Part shown: positions 1 through 9,364 of the stretch, one piece after another
Layout of the letters: each line of letters starts with the position of its first letter
How positions within the stretch are numbered: position 1 is the stretch's first letter
Assembly (NCBI GenBank): GCA_028820635.1
Contig: JAPPIG010000132.1
Location: 1 to 64,000, forward strand
DNA length: 64,000 nucleotides
Direction of reading: 5' to 3'
DNA from: Candidatus Poribacteria bacterium
Lineage (GTDB): Bacteria; Poribacteria; WGA-4E; WGA-3G
Program-made: the position numbers and the translations under genes
The notes under the pieces: model-generated
Told to the model about the DNA's origin: nothing
The model's database searches: none
Seen by the model: the letters and a program-made list of their open reading frames with translations, nothing else

Positions 1-30
1 AGGGCTTTGAAAGCCCGATTTCAAAATCCT

Positions 31-93
31 GTAGGAGCGATCTCCGAATCGCGACGAAACCACTAATAGTCGGGAATCGGAGTTCCCTCCTAC
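31..93. repeat. GTAG-headed REP-like palindrome pair
   Basis: A forward unit at 31-55 starts GTAGGAGCGATCTCC and closes with a self-complementary GCGAT/ATCGC arm. An inverted unit at 69-93 ends CCCTCCTAC. The same two units recur in the opposite mutual order at 1611-1674. A GTAG head followed by an imperfect hairpin is the architecture of REP elements moved by RAYT transposases; no RAYT gene is visible here. The rest of 1-307 is AT-rich and shows no gene. Confidence 0.7.
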
Positions 94-255
94 AAAGAGA
101 ATCAACTGATAATGAACCAACAAATCTTATTTATGAGATACGCTCTACTTTAACTCAGGAATAAAGGTTACAATTTTTGAGAATATCGCTTAATATATCG
201 TAAAAATATCTATTAAGCAAACTTTCAAACCCATAGATAATATCTCACTTGAAAA

Positions 256-278
256 TCGGGGTTACAAACCCCTCCTAC
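256..278 (-). repeat. REP-like palindrome, inverted single copy
   Basis: This short palindrome GGGGTT/AACCCC ends in CCTCCTAC, the complement of the GTAGGAGG head used by the neighbouring repeats. It lies about 30 bases downstream of the stop of the permease gene, so it could act as a 3' hairpin for that transcript. Confidence 0.55.
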
Positions 279-307
279 AAAGAGAACACGCTACTAAGAA
301 CGGTTGC

Positions 308-1549
308 TTAATCATGACGTAGTGCTTCTGTGGGGGCGAGACTTGCAGCCTTGTTTGCTGGATAAATTCCAAAAAATATGCCAATGAACGCAGAAACACA
401 AAAAGCAACAACTGCTGCCTGAACAGATACAACGGCAGGCCAAGTTGCGTCTTTAATCATGAATTCTGAGATAACCCAACCTGAACCAGTAGCCAGTGCA
501 CTACCGATAAAAATACCGATAAGTCCACCGCATACACTTAAAACAATCGATTCAATCAAAAATTGTATGAGAATGTCAGTGCGTCTTGCTCCGATAGATT
601 TACGCAAACCGATTTCTCGGGTTCTTTCTGTTACAGAAACTAACATGATATTCATGATACCGATACCACCGACAAATAAAGCAATACTCGCAACAGCCCC
701 AAGGAGCACTTGAACAATCCGACTAACATTGCCTACCTGCTTTATAATCTCCTTAGCGGTGAAAAAATCAAAGTATTTTTCATCGCCATGCTGTTGTCTG
801 AAGGCAACCTTGATCTCGGCAACAGCTTGTTCAACTTTTTCATAACTTTCAGCTTGCGCAAACAGCATTATCCAGCCTTTCCGTTTGCCGACAAAATGGG
901 TGCCCATTGTAGAGATCGGTATAATTACTCGATTATCCCATCCCTCGCTTGCCATTTTATTTCCTTTTGCTTCCATGACTCCGACGACGGTAAAACGTTT
1001 CCTGGCTATTCTCAACTCACGCCCAATCGGATCTTGCATCTCAAAAAAGTCTTTGTGCACTTCAGAACCGATCACACAGATGGGGTCACCGCGTTCCATG
1101 TCGTACTCGGTAAAAAAACGACCTGTTTCAACGTACCAATTATTAACATCTTGAAAGAAAGGGGTAACACCATGCACTTGGAGTGATTGATTGACGTGTC
1201 TGTAGGATACACGGTGCACCATGCCGGATTGTGCAGCAGCAGTTTTAAGAGAAGGACAGTTTTCAAGAATGAAGGCGAGGTCTTGATACTCAATATATTC
1301 CGGATGCTTATTTTCGGTATACGAACCATCTGCTTTACGAATGTGTTCCTTCCGAAAGCAGACGATCATACCCGCACCACCGACCCGTTCCAATTCTATT
1401 AAAATGAGGTGTTCGGCACCACCACCAACGGAGACAACTGCAACAACAGCCGCAATGCCGATGATAATTCCAAGCGTTGTAAGCACCGAACGCAACTTGT
1501 TTCGTCTGAGTGCTGCTAAGCCAACACTGATGCCTTGTGTAATCTGCAT
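308..1549 (-). CDS. MacB-like ABC transporter permease (FtsX family)
   Basis: Predicted inner-membrane permease of a MacB-type ABC exporter, 413 residues, the usual length for this family. One N-terminal membrane segment at about residues 22-42 is followed by a large periplasmic domain (about 45-270). Three C-terminal membrane segments of the FtsX domain follow (about 280-400), with the characteristic motif REIGLRKSIGA between the first two. Family members use mechanical coupling to an ATPase to move substrates or lipoproteins; no ATPase partner or periplasmic adaptor is visible within the window, and the gene stands alone between repeats. Substrate cannot be told. The start at 1549 has only a weak ribosome-binding site. 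Confidence 0.88.
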   Translation of the reverse strand: MQITQGISVGLAALRRNKLRSVLTTLGIIIGIAAVVAVVSVGGGAEHLILIELERVGGAGMIVCFRKEHIRKADGSYTENKHPEYIEYQDLAFILENCPSLKTAAAQSGMVHRVSYRHVNQSLQVHGVTPFFQDVNNWYVETGRFFTEYDMERGDPICVIGSEVHKDFFEMQDPIGRELRIARKRFTVVGVMEAKGNKMASEGWDNRVIIPISTMGTHFVGKRKGWIMLFAQAESYEKVEQAVAEIKVAFRQQHGDEKYFDFFTAKEIIKQVGNVSRIVQVLLGAVASIALFVGGIGIMNIMLVSVTERTREIGLRKSIGARRTDILIQFLIESIVLSVCGGLIGIFIGSALATGSGWVISEFMIKDATWPAVVSVQAAVVAFCVSAFIGIFFGIYPANKAASLAPTEALRHD

Positions 1550-1610
1550 AGGTTTCTAATGCTCAAAGGAAATTACTACTTCGTCAAGTGATAATTGAGG
1601 GCTTAAAATA

Positions 1611-1674
1611 GTCGGGAATCGGAGTTCCCTCCTACCTTATCTGTTCTTTTTGTAGGAGCGATTTCCGAATCGCA
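1611..1674. repeat. REP-like palindrome pair, reversed arrangement
   Basis: An inverted unit at 1611-1635 (ends CCCTCCTAC) and a forward unit at 1652-1674 (starts GTAGGAGCGATTTCC) are nearly identical to the pair at 31-93 but in the opposite mutual order. They sit between the permease start and the end of the next gene. Confidence 0.7.
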
Positions 1675-1701
1675 ACCTACAAAATAGAACTTGACAAAGC
1701 A

Positions 1702-2775
1702 CTATTGTGACCCAGGTTTCATGGATTCCCCGTGTAATAAAAAGGCACGGATGTCATATCTACCAGGTCGTTCAACGGGCAAATCACCGCTATCAATCAT
1801 TAAATCAAGCGGATTAGCATGTGTCCGCAGCGGTAATTGGACCACTTCGTGCATACGCGCGGATTCATAGATCGCCATGATTATTTCAACAGCGGCACGA
1901 CCGTGTTTCGCTTCCCCGCGGTGTTCCGCTCCACCATCAAGCCACTCAACTAATTCCTGTGCTTGTGCGACGTGCTGGTTTATCCCGTCGGAAGGACGTT
2001 CTTCCCAATCTGCGGACTTATTGTTGAGGAGGCGAACGCGTCCCTCTGTCACATCTGCGATGCCATCTGCCCCGTAGACAATACCGCCTTGATAGTTAGG
2101 TCTACCGATCTCCTGTAGTAACATACCGATGCACCCGTTTGAAAATCCGACAATTCCTGCACTCCGATCCTCAATCTGAATATCACGTTCATAACGTTCT
2201 GTTTTGCGTTCAACATTGCCAATCACCCATTGCGGAGCGGGATCACTAAGCACATATCGCATCATATCAAATAGGTGTGAACAGTCATTTAGCAGTCCTT
2301 GTCCACCGTGGCAGACAATTTGTCGCGGTTCACCGATAGCACCTTCAGCAATGAGATTACGTGCATCTGCCCATGCGGAATTAAATCGACGTTGATGACC
2401 GATTACAACCTTAACACTATTTCGGTTCGCAGCGATTAGCATCTCATCACATTCACCAAGATTAACGCCCATCGGTTTTTCGCAAAGAACCGCTTTAGGA
2501 CTTCGGGCACACGCCGCAATTGTCATCGGTGCGTGAAGTTTGTGCCATGTTGCAACACTCACAATGTCAAGGTCTTCGTTATCCAACATCTCTCTCGGAT
2601 CCAAATAACAGTTTTCCTTGGGTACATCATAGGTGTTTGCGAACTTGTCGAGGGCAGCTTGAACAGGATCGGCGAGAGCGACAATTTCTGTTTGTTCAAC
2701 ACCTTCATATCCACGCGCATGAGCATTAGCAATGCCACCACATCCGATAATTCCGACCCGATAATTTGATGCCAT
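1702..2775 (-). CDS. Gfo/Idh/MocA family NAD(P)-dependent oxidoreductase
   Basis: Predicted sugar or inositol dehydrogenase-type enzyme of 357 residues. The N-terminal Rossmann fold carries the glycine-rich motif GIIGCGGIANAH. The CEKPMG motif, typical of the conserved catalytic EKP segment, lies near residue 95-100, and the GHQRRF segment follows; the C-terminal half is the alpha/beta dimerisation domain. I chose the start at 2775 because GGAGAAG lies just upstream, while an earlier in-frame ATG at 2799 lacks a ribosome-binding site. No dedicated pathway neighbours are present, so the substrate is unknown. A second, distant family member sits at 60251-61339. Confidence 0.88.
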   Translation of the reverse strand: MASNYRVGIIGCGGIANAHARGYEGVEQTEIVALADPVQAALDKFANTYDVPKENCYLDPREMLDNEDLDIVSVATWHKLHAPMTIAACARSPKAVLCEKPMGVNLGECDEMLIAANRNSVKVVIGHQRRFNSAWADARNLIAEGAIGEPRQIVCHGGQGLLNDCSHLFDMMRYVLSDPAPQWVIGNVERKTERYERDIQIEDRSAGIVGFSNGCIGMLLQEIGRPNYQGGIVYGADGIADVTEGRVRLLNNKSADWEERPSDGINQHVAQAQELVEWLDGGAEHRGEAKHGRAAVEIIMAIYESARMHEVVQLPLRTHANPLDLMIDSGDLPVERPGRYDIRAFLLHGESMKPGSQ

Positions 2776-2838
2776 TTTCTTCTCCATAAGGATAGGCACG
2801 CTAAGAAGCGCGCCTATCGGATTATTACTAAATTGAAA

Positions 2839-5800
2839 CTACTGATTCGCTTGGACAATTTCCGCTTGCGATTTACCGAAATAGGAGGCTACCTGAACAA
2901 GGTCAAGGATATTCACCTGACCATCCTTGTTCACATCGCCAGCGAGTCCTTCGCCAGATTCACCAAATTGGTTTGCAACTAACACTAAATCCTGGATATT
3001 CACTGTGCCGTCAGCATTGACATCCCATGGCACAGGTTCTATCGTAGTCTTGGTAGTGATTTCAGCCGTTTTGGTGCTATCGCCTTGCGAAGTAGCGGTC
3101 ACTTTGATTTCATATTCACCCGGTTTCGTGAAGAAATCACCAGCTGCGGTAAATATAACCTCGACAGAAGCACCTGCGGCAAGTGCAATCTCCAACTCTC
3201 CCATTGCCAGTTCTTGATCAATAGATTCCTTAAATGAACCGAGAACGGAACCTTCAATCCCAAACGCAGCAGAAGAATCAAATACTATCGTATCATCTAC
3301 ATTACCGGTGTTTGTGACAGTCAGGGTATAACTGACACCCGCAAGGATATCCATCGTTGCGCCTGTAAGTTCGTCTTTACCTTGTAACATTACACCGTAG
3401 ACCGGAGGAACGACGGTAATTGTAGTAGTTGTTGTGATTTCAGCAGTTTTCGTGTTATCACCTTGCGAAGTAGCGGTCACTTTAATTTCATATTCACCCG
3501 GTTTCGTGAAGAAATCACCAGCTGCGGTAAATATAACCTCAGCAGAAGCACCTGCGACAAGCACAATCTCCAACTGCGCCATTGGCACTTGATCATCAGA
3601 TTGACTGAACGAACCGAGAACACTACCTTCAATCCCAACCTCTGCAGATGAGCCAAGCACTATCGTATCGTCTGTATTGCCGGTGTTTGTCACTATGAGC
3701 GTATAAGTGACACCTTCCACCGTATCCATCGTTGAACCTGTGAGTGCCCCTTCACCTACTAATGCAACACCGTAAACCGGCAGAATAGTTGTAGTCGTCG
3801 AAACCTCTGCAGTTTTGGTGCTATCGCCTTGGGAGGTCGCTGTAACTTTGATTTGGTATACACCCGATTTTGTAAGGAGATCGCCCGTTGCCGTAAATAT
3901 AACTTCAGTAGAAGCACCAGGAGCAAGCGTAACCTTCAACTGGCTGCTTGAAACGTCTTCATCTTTAGATTTTCTGAACGACCCGAGAACGCTCCCTCCA
4001 ATGCCGACTTCTGCAGATGAACCAAGCACTATCGTATCTTCTGTATTACCAGTGTTTGTGACTTGCAGAGCATAACTGACACCTCCGCTTGCAAATTGGG
4101 TTTGCTTTATTAGGTTGTCCCCTACCAACGTAACACCGTAGACCGATAGAACAGTCGTCGTTGTGGTAATTTCAGCCGTTTTTGTGCTATCACCTTGAGA
4201 GGTAGCCGTAACCTTAACTTCATAATCCCCGGCAGTCGCAAGGGCATCAACGGAAACAGTCAATGTCACTTCAGCAGAAGCACCCGCTGCAAGCAATACA
4301 GAACTTTGACTTAAGGTAGCATCATCGTCTGAAGTGGCTAAATTGATCACGTCATTCGCGTTACCGGTGTTCGTAACTGTGAGCATATAGCTGATGCCTT
4401 CGGATGCATCAGATGTTTCGGTTGTCAAATCACCGACACCTGCCAACATAACACCGTAAATCGGTAGAATAGTAGTGGTAGTCGTGATTTCAGCAGTTTT
4501 GGTGCTATCACCTTGCGAAGTCGCTGTAACTTTGATTTGGTATACACCCGATTTTGTAAGGAGATCGCCCGTTGCCGTAAATATAACTTCAGTAGAAGCA
4601 CCAGGAGCAAGCGTAACCTTCAACTGGCTGCTTGAAACGTCTTCATCTTTAGATTTTCTGAACGAACCGAGAACACTCCCTCCAATGCCGACTTCTGCAG
4701 AAGAACCAAGCACTATCGTGTCTTCTGTATTTCCGGTGTTTGTGACTTGCAGAGCATAACTGACACCCGCGTTCGCAAATTGGGTTTGCTTTGTCAAATT
4801 GTTACCTGTTAATGTAACACCATAAACCGGCAGGATAGTCGTGGTCGTTGAAACTTCAGCAGTTTTGGTGCTATCGCCTTGGGAGGTAGCCGTGACTTTA
4901 ACCACATACTCGCCTGCCGTTGCTAAAGCAGCACTCGGAATTATCAAAGTTACGTTTGTTGAAGCACCCGAGGCAAGCGATACAGAGGTCTGGCTTAAGA
5001 TAGCGTCATCGTCTGAAGTGGCTAAATTGATCACATCATCTGTATTACCATTATTTGTAACATTGAGCGTATAACTGACACCTGCCGAGGCATCCGCTGT
5101 TTCCTTTGTCAAATCGCCTACACCTGTTAACGTTACACCGTAAACAGGAAGAACAGTCGTAGTCGTTGAAACTTCAGCAGTTTTGGTGCTATCGCCTTGG
5201 GAGGTAGCCGTGACTTTAACCACATACTCGCCTGCCGTTGCTAAAGCAGCACTCGGAATTGTCAAAGTTACGCTCGTAGAAGCACCAGAAGCAAGCGATA
5301 CAGAGCTTTGACTTAAGGTCACATCATCGTCTGAAGCGGCTAAATTGATCACATCATCTGTATTACCATTATTTGTAACATTGAGTGTATAAGTGACACC
5401 TGCCGAGGCATCCGTTGTCTCGGTTGTCAGGCTGCCAATCCCTGTCAACGAAACGTCATAAACGGGTAGAATAGTTGTCGTTGTTGTAACCTCAGCAGTT
5501 TTAGTGCTATTCCCTCGCGAAGTAGCTGTAACTTTCACCGCATATTCACCCGCTTTAGCGAGAGCAGTCCCAGGAATCCTCAGCGTCACTGTACGTGAAG
5601 CACCCTGGTTAAGAGATACAGAAGACGGACTTACAGTAGCAGTAGCATCACCTGACGTTGTTAGACGAACCGTATCATTTGTGTTGCCACTGTTTGTTAC
5701 GCGGAGCGTATAACTGACACCCGTGCTTGCATCTGTTGTTTCCCTTGTCAAGTTGCCAACTCCAGCCAACGTAACTCTGTAAACAGGAAGAATAGTGGTT

Positions 5801-6648
5801 GTTGCAGTAACCTCAGCAGTTTTTGTACTTTCTCCTTGCGAAGTCGCTGTGACTTTAACCGCATAATCACCTGCAGTTGTTGAAGCAGTACCGCGAACCG
5901 TCAAAGTTACATTCGTTGAAGCACCCGCGGCAAGCGATATAGATGTTCGACTCAGTGTTGCATTCACACTGCCTGATGTTGACAAACGAATCACATCGTT
6001 TGTATTACCACTGTTTGTTACCCGAAGCGTATAAGTAACACCTGTACTCGCGTCTGCTGTACTCTTAGTTAAACTGCCTACGCCTGCTAACGTAACACCG
6101 TAAACAGGTGGAACGTCTGATGTGGCTTTTTGGGTGTAGATATAGTCACCCGCAGTCCCAAAATCACCATTGGCGGCGTTCCCTGCAGCATAGAATGTAA
6201 TTGGTCCTACGTTGTTAGATGGGGCAGTCCATTTGAATGTCCAACTATTTGCATTTCTTTTGCCTTGAGCAGTTCCAGTAGACGTATGTTGAATGTATTG
6301 TTTACTTTTTATTTCTTCTAATTGAGTATTGGCATCTGCAGTGGCAAAAGTACCAGCACGCGCACCGTTGCTATTCAATGCTGTCATCTCAAATCCCCAT
6401 CGGCTTTGTCCTGAACGTGATAAATTAACAACAATGTCGTACACTTCACCCGGTAAATAGTTTTCAGGCACTGTCAACATCAATGAACCACCAGCGGCGT
6501 TAAGGACATTACCAGCATGGCACTGTGTGCAGTTGCCTTCACCAGGGGCTCCAGTTAATTCATCTGGGGGATTAAAAGAAAAAGCGAATACGCTGCTTGT
6601 AGCAAAAAGGAGCAGAAGCACTGCAGAAATAGAAAAAGTTGTTTTCAT
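2839..6648 (-). CDS. Secreted Reeler-like/NEW3-repeat protein with C-terminal dockerin
   Basis: Large secreted protein of about 1269 residues. A signal peptide covers residues 1-22. Next is a Reeler-like or choice-of-anchor domain (about 23-175) containing a CTQCH motif at 40-44. Then come nine tandem beta-sandwich repeats of about 100-125 residues, each opening with a V-Y-G-V-x-L-x-G type strand; these look like NEW3/CARDB domains. The protein ends in two calcium-binding loops, DVNADGTVNIQDL and DVNKDGQVNILDL, typical of a type I dockerin. The gene lies just downstream of a cohesin-bearing gene. AGGAGG sits upstream of both TTG 6657 and ATG 6648; I favour the ATG. Role in surface assembly or adhesion is inference. 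Confidence 0.8.
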   Translation of the reverse strand: MKTTFSISAVLLLLFATSSVFAFSFNPPDELTGAPGEGNCTQCHAGNVLNAAGGSLMLTVPENYLPGEVYDIVVNLSRSGQSRWGFEMTALNSNGARAGTFATADANTQLEEIKSKQYIQHTSTGTAQGKRNANSWTFKWTAPSNNVGPITFYAAGNAANGDFGTAGDYIYTQKATSDVPPVYGVTLAGVGSLTKSTADASTGVTYTLRVTNSGNTNDVIRLSTSGSVNATLSRTSISLAAGASTNVTLTVRGTASTTAGDYAVKVTATSQGESTKTAEVTATTTILPVYRVTLAGVGNLTRETTDASTGVSYTLRVTNSGNTNDTVRLTTSGDATATVSPSSVSLNQGASRTVTLRIPGTALAKAGEYAVKVTATSRGNSTKTAEVTTTTTILPVYDVSLTGIGSLTTETTDASAGVTYTLNVTNNGNTDDVINLAASDDDVTLSQSSVSLASGASTSVTLTIPSAALATAGEYVVKVTATSQGDSTKTAEVSTTTTVLPVYGVTLTGVGDLTKETADASAGVSYTLNVTNNGNTDDVINLATSDDDAILSQTSVSLASGASTNVTLIIPSAALATAGEYVVKVTATSQGDSTKTAEVSTTTTILPVYGVTLTGNNLTKQTQFANAGVSYALQVTNTGNTEDTIVLGSSAEVGIGGSVLGSFRKSKDEDVSSSQLKVTLAPGASTEVIFTATGDLLTKSGVYQIKVTATSQGDSTKTAEITTTTTILPIYGVMLAGVGDLTTETSDASEGISYMLTVTNTGNANDVINLATSDDDATLSQSSVLLAAGASAEVTLTVSVDALATAGDYEVKVTATSQGDSTKTAEITTTTTVLSVYGVTLVGDNLIKQTQFASGGVSYALQVTNTGNTEDTIVLGSSAEVGIGGSVLGSFRKSKDEDVSSSQLKVTLAPGASTEVIFTATGDLLTKSGVYQIKVTATSQGDSTKTAEVSTTTTILPVYGVALVGEGALTGSTMDTVEGVTYTLIVTNTGNTDDTIVLGSSAEVGIEGSVLGSFSQSDDQVPMAQLEIVLVAGASAEVIFTAAGDFFTKPGEYEIKVTATSQGDNTKTAEITTTTTITVVPPVYGVMLQGKDELTGATMDILAGVSYTLTVTNTGNVDDTIVFDSSAAFGIEGSVLGSFKESIDQELAMGELEIALAAGASVEVIFTAAGDFFTKPGEYEIKVTATSQGDSTKTAEITTKTTIEPVPWDVNADGTVNIQDLVLVANQFGESGEGLAGDVNKDGQVNILDLVQVASYFGKSQAEIVQANQ

Positions 6649-6680
6649 ATAATTCAAAAAGCCTCCTTCACATATACGCG

Positions 6681-6750
6681 AAAAACGCCCCGCCGCCGAC
6701 GCTAATCAAGTTGATTCGCGGTCGGAAAACCGGCAGTCGGGGCGTTTTTG
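6681..6750 (-). terminator. Intrinsic terminator between cohesin and dockerin genes
   Basis: The arms AAAAACGCCCCG (6681-6692) and CGGGGCGTTTTT (6738-6749) enclose a GC-rich stem with a further inner stem. Read on the minus strand, it ends in a T run directly after the cohesin gene, so some transcription probably stops there. The stem is nearly symmetric and would also work on the plus strand. Confidence 0.8.
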
Positions 6751-6773
6751 TTATTGCGTTTTAGTTGCTAAAC

Positions 6774-9050
6774 TTACTTGAGAATGACCATTCTACGGGT
6801 AGCAGTGAAATTCGCTGTTTGGAGGACATAGAAATAAATACCACTCGAAACATGCTCACCTGCTTCATTTTTGCCATCCCAATAAGCCGCAGTCGAAGAT
6901 GTCATATATGAACCTGTCGACTTGTGACCTAAGTTGAGCGTCCGAACCGTATGACCGGAAACATTATAAATCTGAACCGCTACGTTGGAATCGCGGCTCA
7001 GTTGATAAGGTATCCAAGTTTCAGGGTTGAACGGATTCGGGAAGTTCTGACCGAGAATCGTTTCCTTCGGACGCACATCACCAACTCGCATCTGCACACT
7101 CAGATATGCATTGTTAATATCCGAAGTCTGGACTGTGCGCTCAAACGGACCGGATACAACAGTGCCATTTTCGTCAATAAGTGCAATCTCAACTTTATCA
7201 CCAGCTTCAACGACATCTTTACGATTCAAGTCTGCCCAAACAGTAGAACCATATCCTTTGTCGTTATCAACTTTCTGAGTGGTGACAACGCCTGTGCGGA
7301 GGTTTTTAGCAACCACAGTGTAAGACGTTCCTAATTGGATGTCTTGCAAGTCGCTTGAAATGACAAACGCCCATGCACCTTTAGCAGTGGAAAGTTTCGG
7401 TGCAGCAGCGGCATCTTCTGAGGACATTTCCATTTCAGCTGCCATTTCCATTTTAGCTGGAGGATTTGCCCACGCTGTACCACTAAACGTCACCATTCCA
7501 CCCATAGGTGTATTGACAATATATCCTTTTCCGCCTTCAATGCCGAAATCATAGCCACCTTCAACACCAGCGACATATCCTACAAACTCTTGTGTCGTTG
7601 CATCAAGTTTGATCACAACTGTTGCCTTTAGCATATCAGCAAGAGATTGCGCCGTGTAAGGTTCTGTTGGCATCAGTGGAACAGAGATCATGTTCAATCC
7701 TGCTGCAAGTGTGACATCATAGGTGGGAAGAGGTGGCGGCGGTACAACAGGTTCTGGATCCGGTTCTGGAACATAAACTTCTACCGTTAACATCGCTGTC
7801 GGTTCTGTCCATGCAAACGCTTCCCCGACTTGACCAACACCGAGGATACCAGCGTGCGGTGTGATTACACCACCTTCTGTGGGCACACGTGCGTTGCTAT
7901 GTGGCGGATCCATTTCAGCATCTAAACCAACTGGGCCGGGAATATCGGAGGCACGCTCAGTATTTTGTTCACTACCCGCGTCATAAGACCTTAATTCCCG
8001 TGTTATTGACATAGGCATACCAGCTTCATCAAAGAGTGCTAAGTCAGCAACCCCAATAAATGCGTCATTTGTTGATACCAACATTGTTGCGAGAGAAAGC
8101 GAAGAGTTCATCGCATCGGCTGTTAGCACTACGGAAACAGAAGCACCGGGAACAACAAGACCTTCACCCATAGCAGTATTTGCTTTTGCGGCTGCTGCAA
8201 GTGCGGCGAGTCCTGAAGTATCTCCATTTTCAGCAAGCAGTACAAGTGCTTGACTGGCAGGTTGACCTACTTCATAGACTTTGACACCAGCAGTGTGTGC
8301 TGCAAAGATTGGGGGTGAGAAGATCTGTCCACCCATACCTGGTTCACCTGTGGTAAGGTTGGTCAGGGTAATCTTGAACATTGTGCTTTCGGGAACAACG
8401 GGTTCTGGGTCAGGCATCGGTTCTGGGTCGGGAGTCGGTTCCGGATCTGGCGTTGGTTCTGGATCTGGCGTTGGTTCTGGGTCTGGTTCAGGCTCCGGAT
8501 CAGGTGTCGGTTCTGGATCTGGCGTTGGTTCTGGGTCTGGTTCAGGCTCCGGATCAGGTTCTGGTGCGGGAACAGTTACCGAACCATCTGCAGTTGTGAT
8601 TTCCAACGATGCTCCACCATCACCGGAAACAACAACATCTGACAGAGTAATAGAGGACGCTTTCACCTCAATGACTTCAAACGTTACCGTAGCGAGTGTG
8701 CCGTCCTTATCCTGAGCAGCACCAAGCGTAGTGAATCGGATACTACTGTCAGAGGCAAGTCCACTAGGTGATATACCCGGGAAAGCTGCCATATAATCCG
8801 CGTTGTAAGCACTAGAAATATATTTGAGTGCAGTTGGATCAAAATTTAAGGTTACTTGGTAACCAGCAACACCTGCGGCACCAGATATATTAATACTCAC
8901 GGTAAACTGTTCCCCAACTGCTGGGGAGTCCATTGTAGCGGGCTCAACAGAAACGGTGGCTGCACCGTAACTCATCGCTGTCCATCCCAAACACATTACA
9001 ACAGCCATCAAGGAAAAAAACAATTTCCTGTTAAAAAGCTGATTTTTCAT
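6774..9050 (-). CDS. Secreted cohesin / spondin-N / FlgD-like sorting domain protein
   Basis: Secreted protein of about 758 residues. A signal peptide covers roughly residues 1-31. Residues 33-160 resemble a cohesin domain, with the strand motif GYQVTLNFDPTALKY. A proline-glutamate-aspartate linker (PEPDPEPTPDPEP type) covers about 165-220. Residues 225-430 resemble a spondin-N domain, starting MFKITLTNLTTGEP. A region of unknown type follows. The last 90 residues match the FlgD-Ig or type-IX-like C-terminal module, with FPNPFNPETWIPYQLS and SSGIYFYVLQ. AGGAG upstream of ATG 9050 fixes the start. The next gene downstream carries a dockerin, so the two products may bind each other. Confidence 0.78.
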   Translation of the reverse strand: MKNQLFNRKLFFSLMAVVMCLGWTAMSYGAATVSVEPATMDSPAVGEQFTVSINISGAAGVAGYQVTLNFDPTALKYISSAYNADYMAAFPGISPSGLASDSSIRFTTLGAAQDKDGTLATVTFEVIEVKASSITLSDVVVSGDGGASLEITTADGSVTVPAPEPDPEPEPDPEPTPDPEPTPDPEPEPDPEPTPDPEPTPDPEPTPDPEPMPDPEPVVPESTMFKITLTNLTTGEPGMGGQIFSPPIFAAHTAGVKVYEVGQPASQALVLLAENGDTSGLAALAAAAKANTAMGEGLVVPGASVSVVLTADAMNSSLSLATMLVSTNDAFIGVADLALFDEAGMPMSITRELRSYDAGSEQNTERASDIPGPVGLDAEMDPPHSNARVPTEGGVITPHAGILGVGQVGEAFAWTEPTAMLTVEVYVPEPDPEPVVPPPPLPTYDVTLAAGLNMISVPLMPTEPYTAQSLADMLKATVVIKLDATTQEFVGYVAGVEGGYDFGIEGGKGYIVNTPMGGMVTFSGTAWANPPAKMEMAAEMEMSSEDAAAAPKLSTAKGAWAFVISSDLQDIQLGTSYTVVAKNLRTGVVTTQKVDNDKGYGSTVWADLNRKDVVEAGDKVEIALIDENGTVVSGPFERTVQTSDINNAYLSVQMRVGDVRPKETILGQNFPNPFNPETWIPYQLSRDSNVAVQIYNVSGHTVRTLNLGHKSTGSYMTSSTAAYWDGKNEAGEHVSSGIYFYVLQTANFTATRRMVILK

Positions 9051-9235
9051 AAAACACTCCTTACTTAAATTCATTTACTATATGTTGTGACGTTTAATCT
9101 ACCTTTCGGTATAGGTTTAATTTTTCGTTTGAGGTGTGGGTTTATTGGAACCTAAGGGGCACCATTCGCATCAACGTGCCGCCACTATATGCACAAAGGC
9201 GAATCGCTCAAACGTAGTTATGCATTTAACAGATA

Positions 9236-9264
9236 AGTTTATACTAACGTAAAAACGTTGTCAA
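9236..9264 (-). promoter_or_regulatory. Sigma70-like promoter for the cohesin gene, long leader
   Basis: On the minus strand TTGACA (9264-9259) is followed, 17 bases on, by TAAACT (9241-9236); TATAAA overlaps it with 15-base spacing. Transcription would start near 9229, leaving about 180 untranslated bases before ATG 9050. The leader contains a small GAAA-loop hairpin, but I recognise no known riboswitch. Nothing else is seen in the 9051-9364 gap. Confidence 0.55.
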
Positions 9265-9364
9265 GTCAAATTGGATTTCAAATAGAACAATTTGGGTAAA
9301 TTAGAACAATTTATTTTTAATTATACATAAATAATAGAAACAAAGCAAATTAAAAAAGCACCTC

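Noticed and set aside
8281..8715. Plus-strand frame rich in Gly-Ser repeats
   Set aside because: It is the antisense reading of the Pro-Glu-Asp linker in the cohesin gene.
2839..9050. A cellulosome
   Set aside because: Only one cohesin and one dockerin are seen and there are no glycoside hydrolases nearby.
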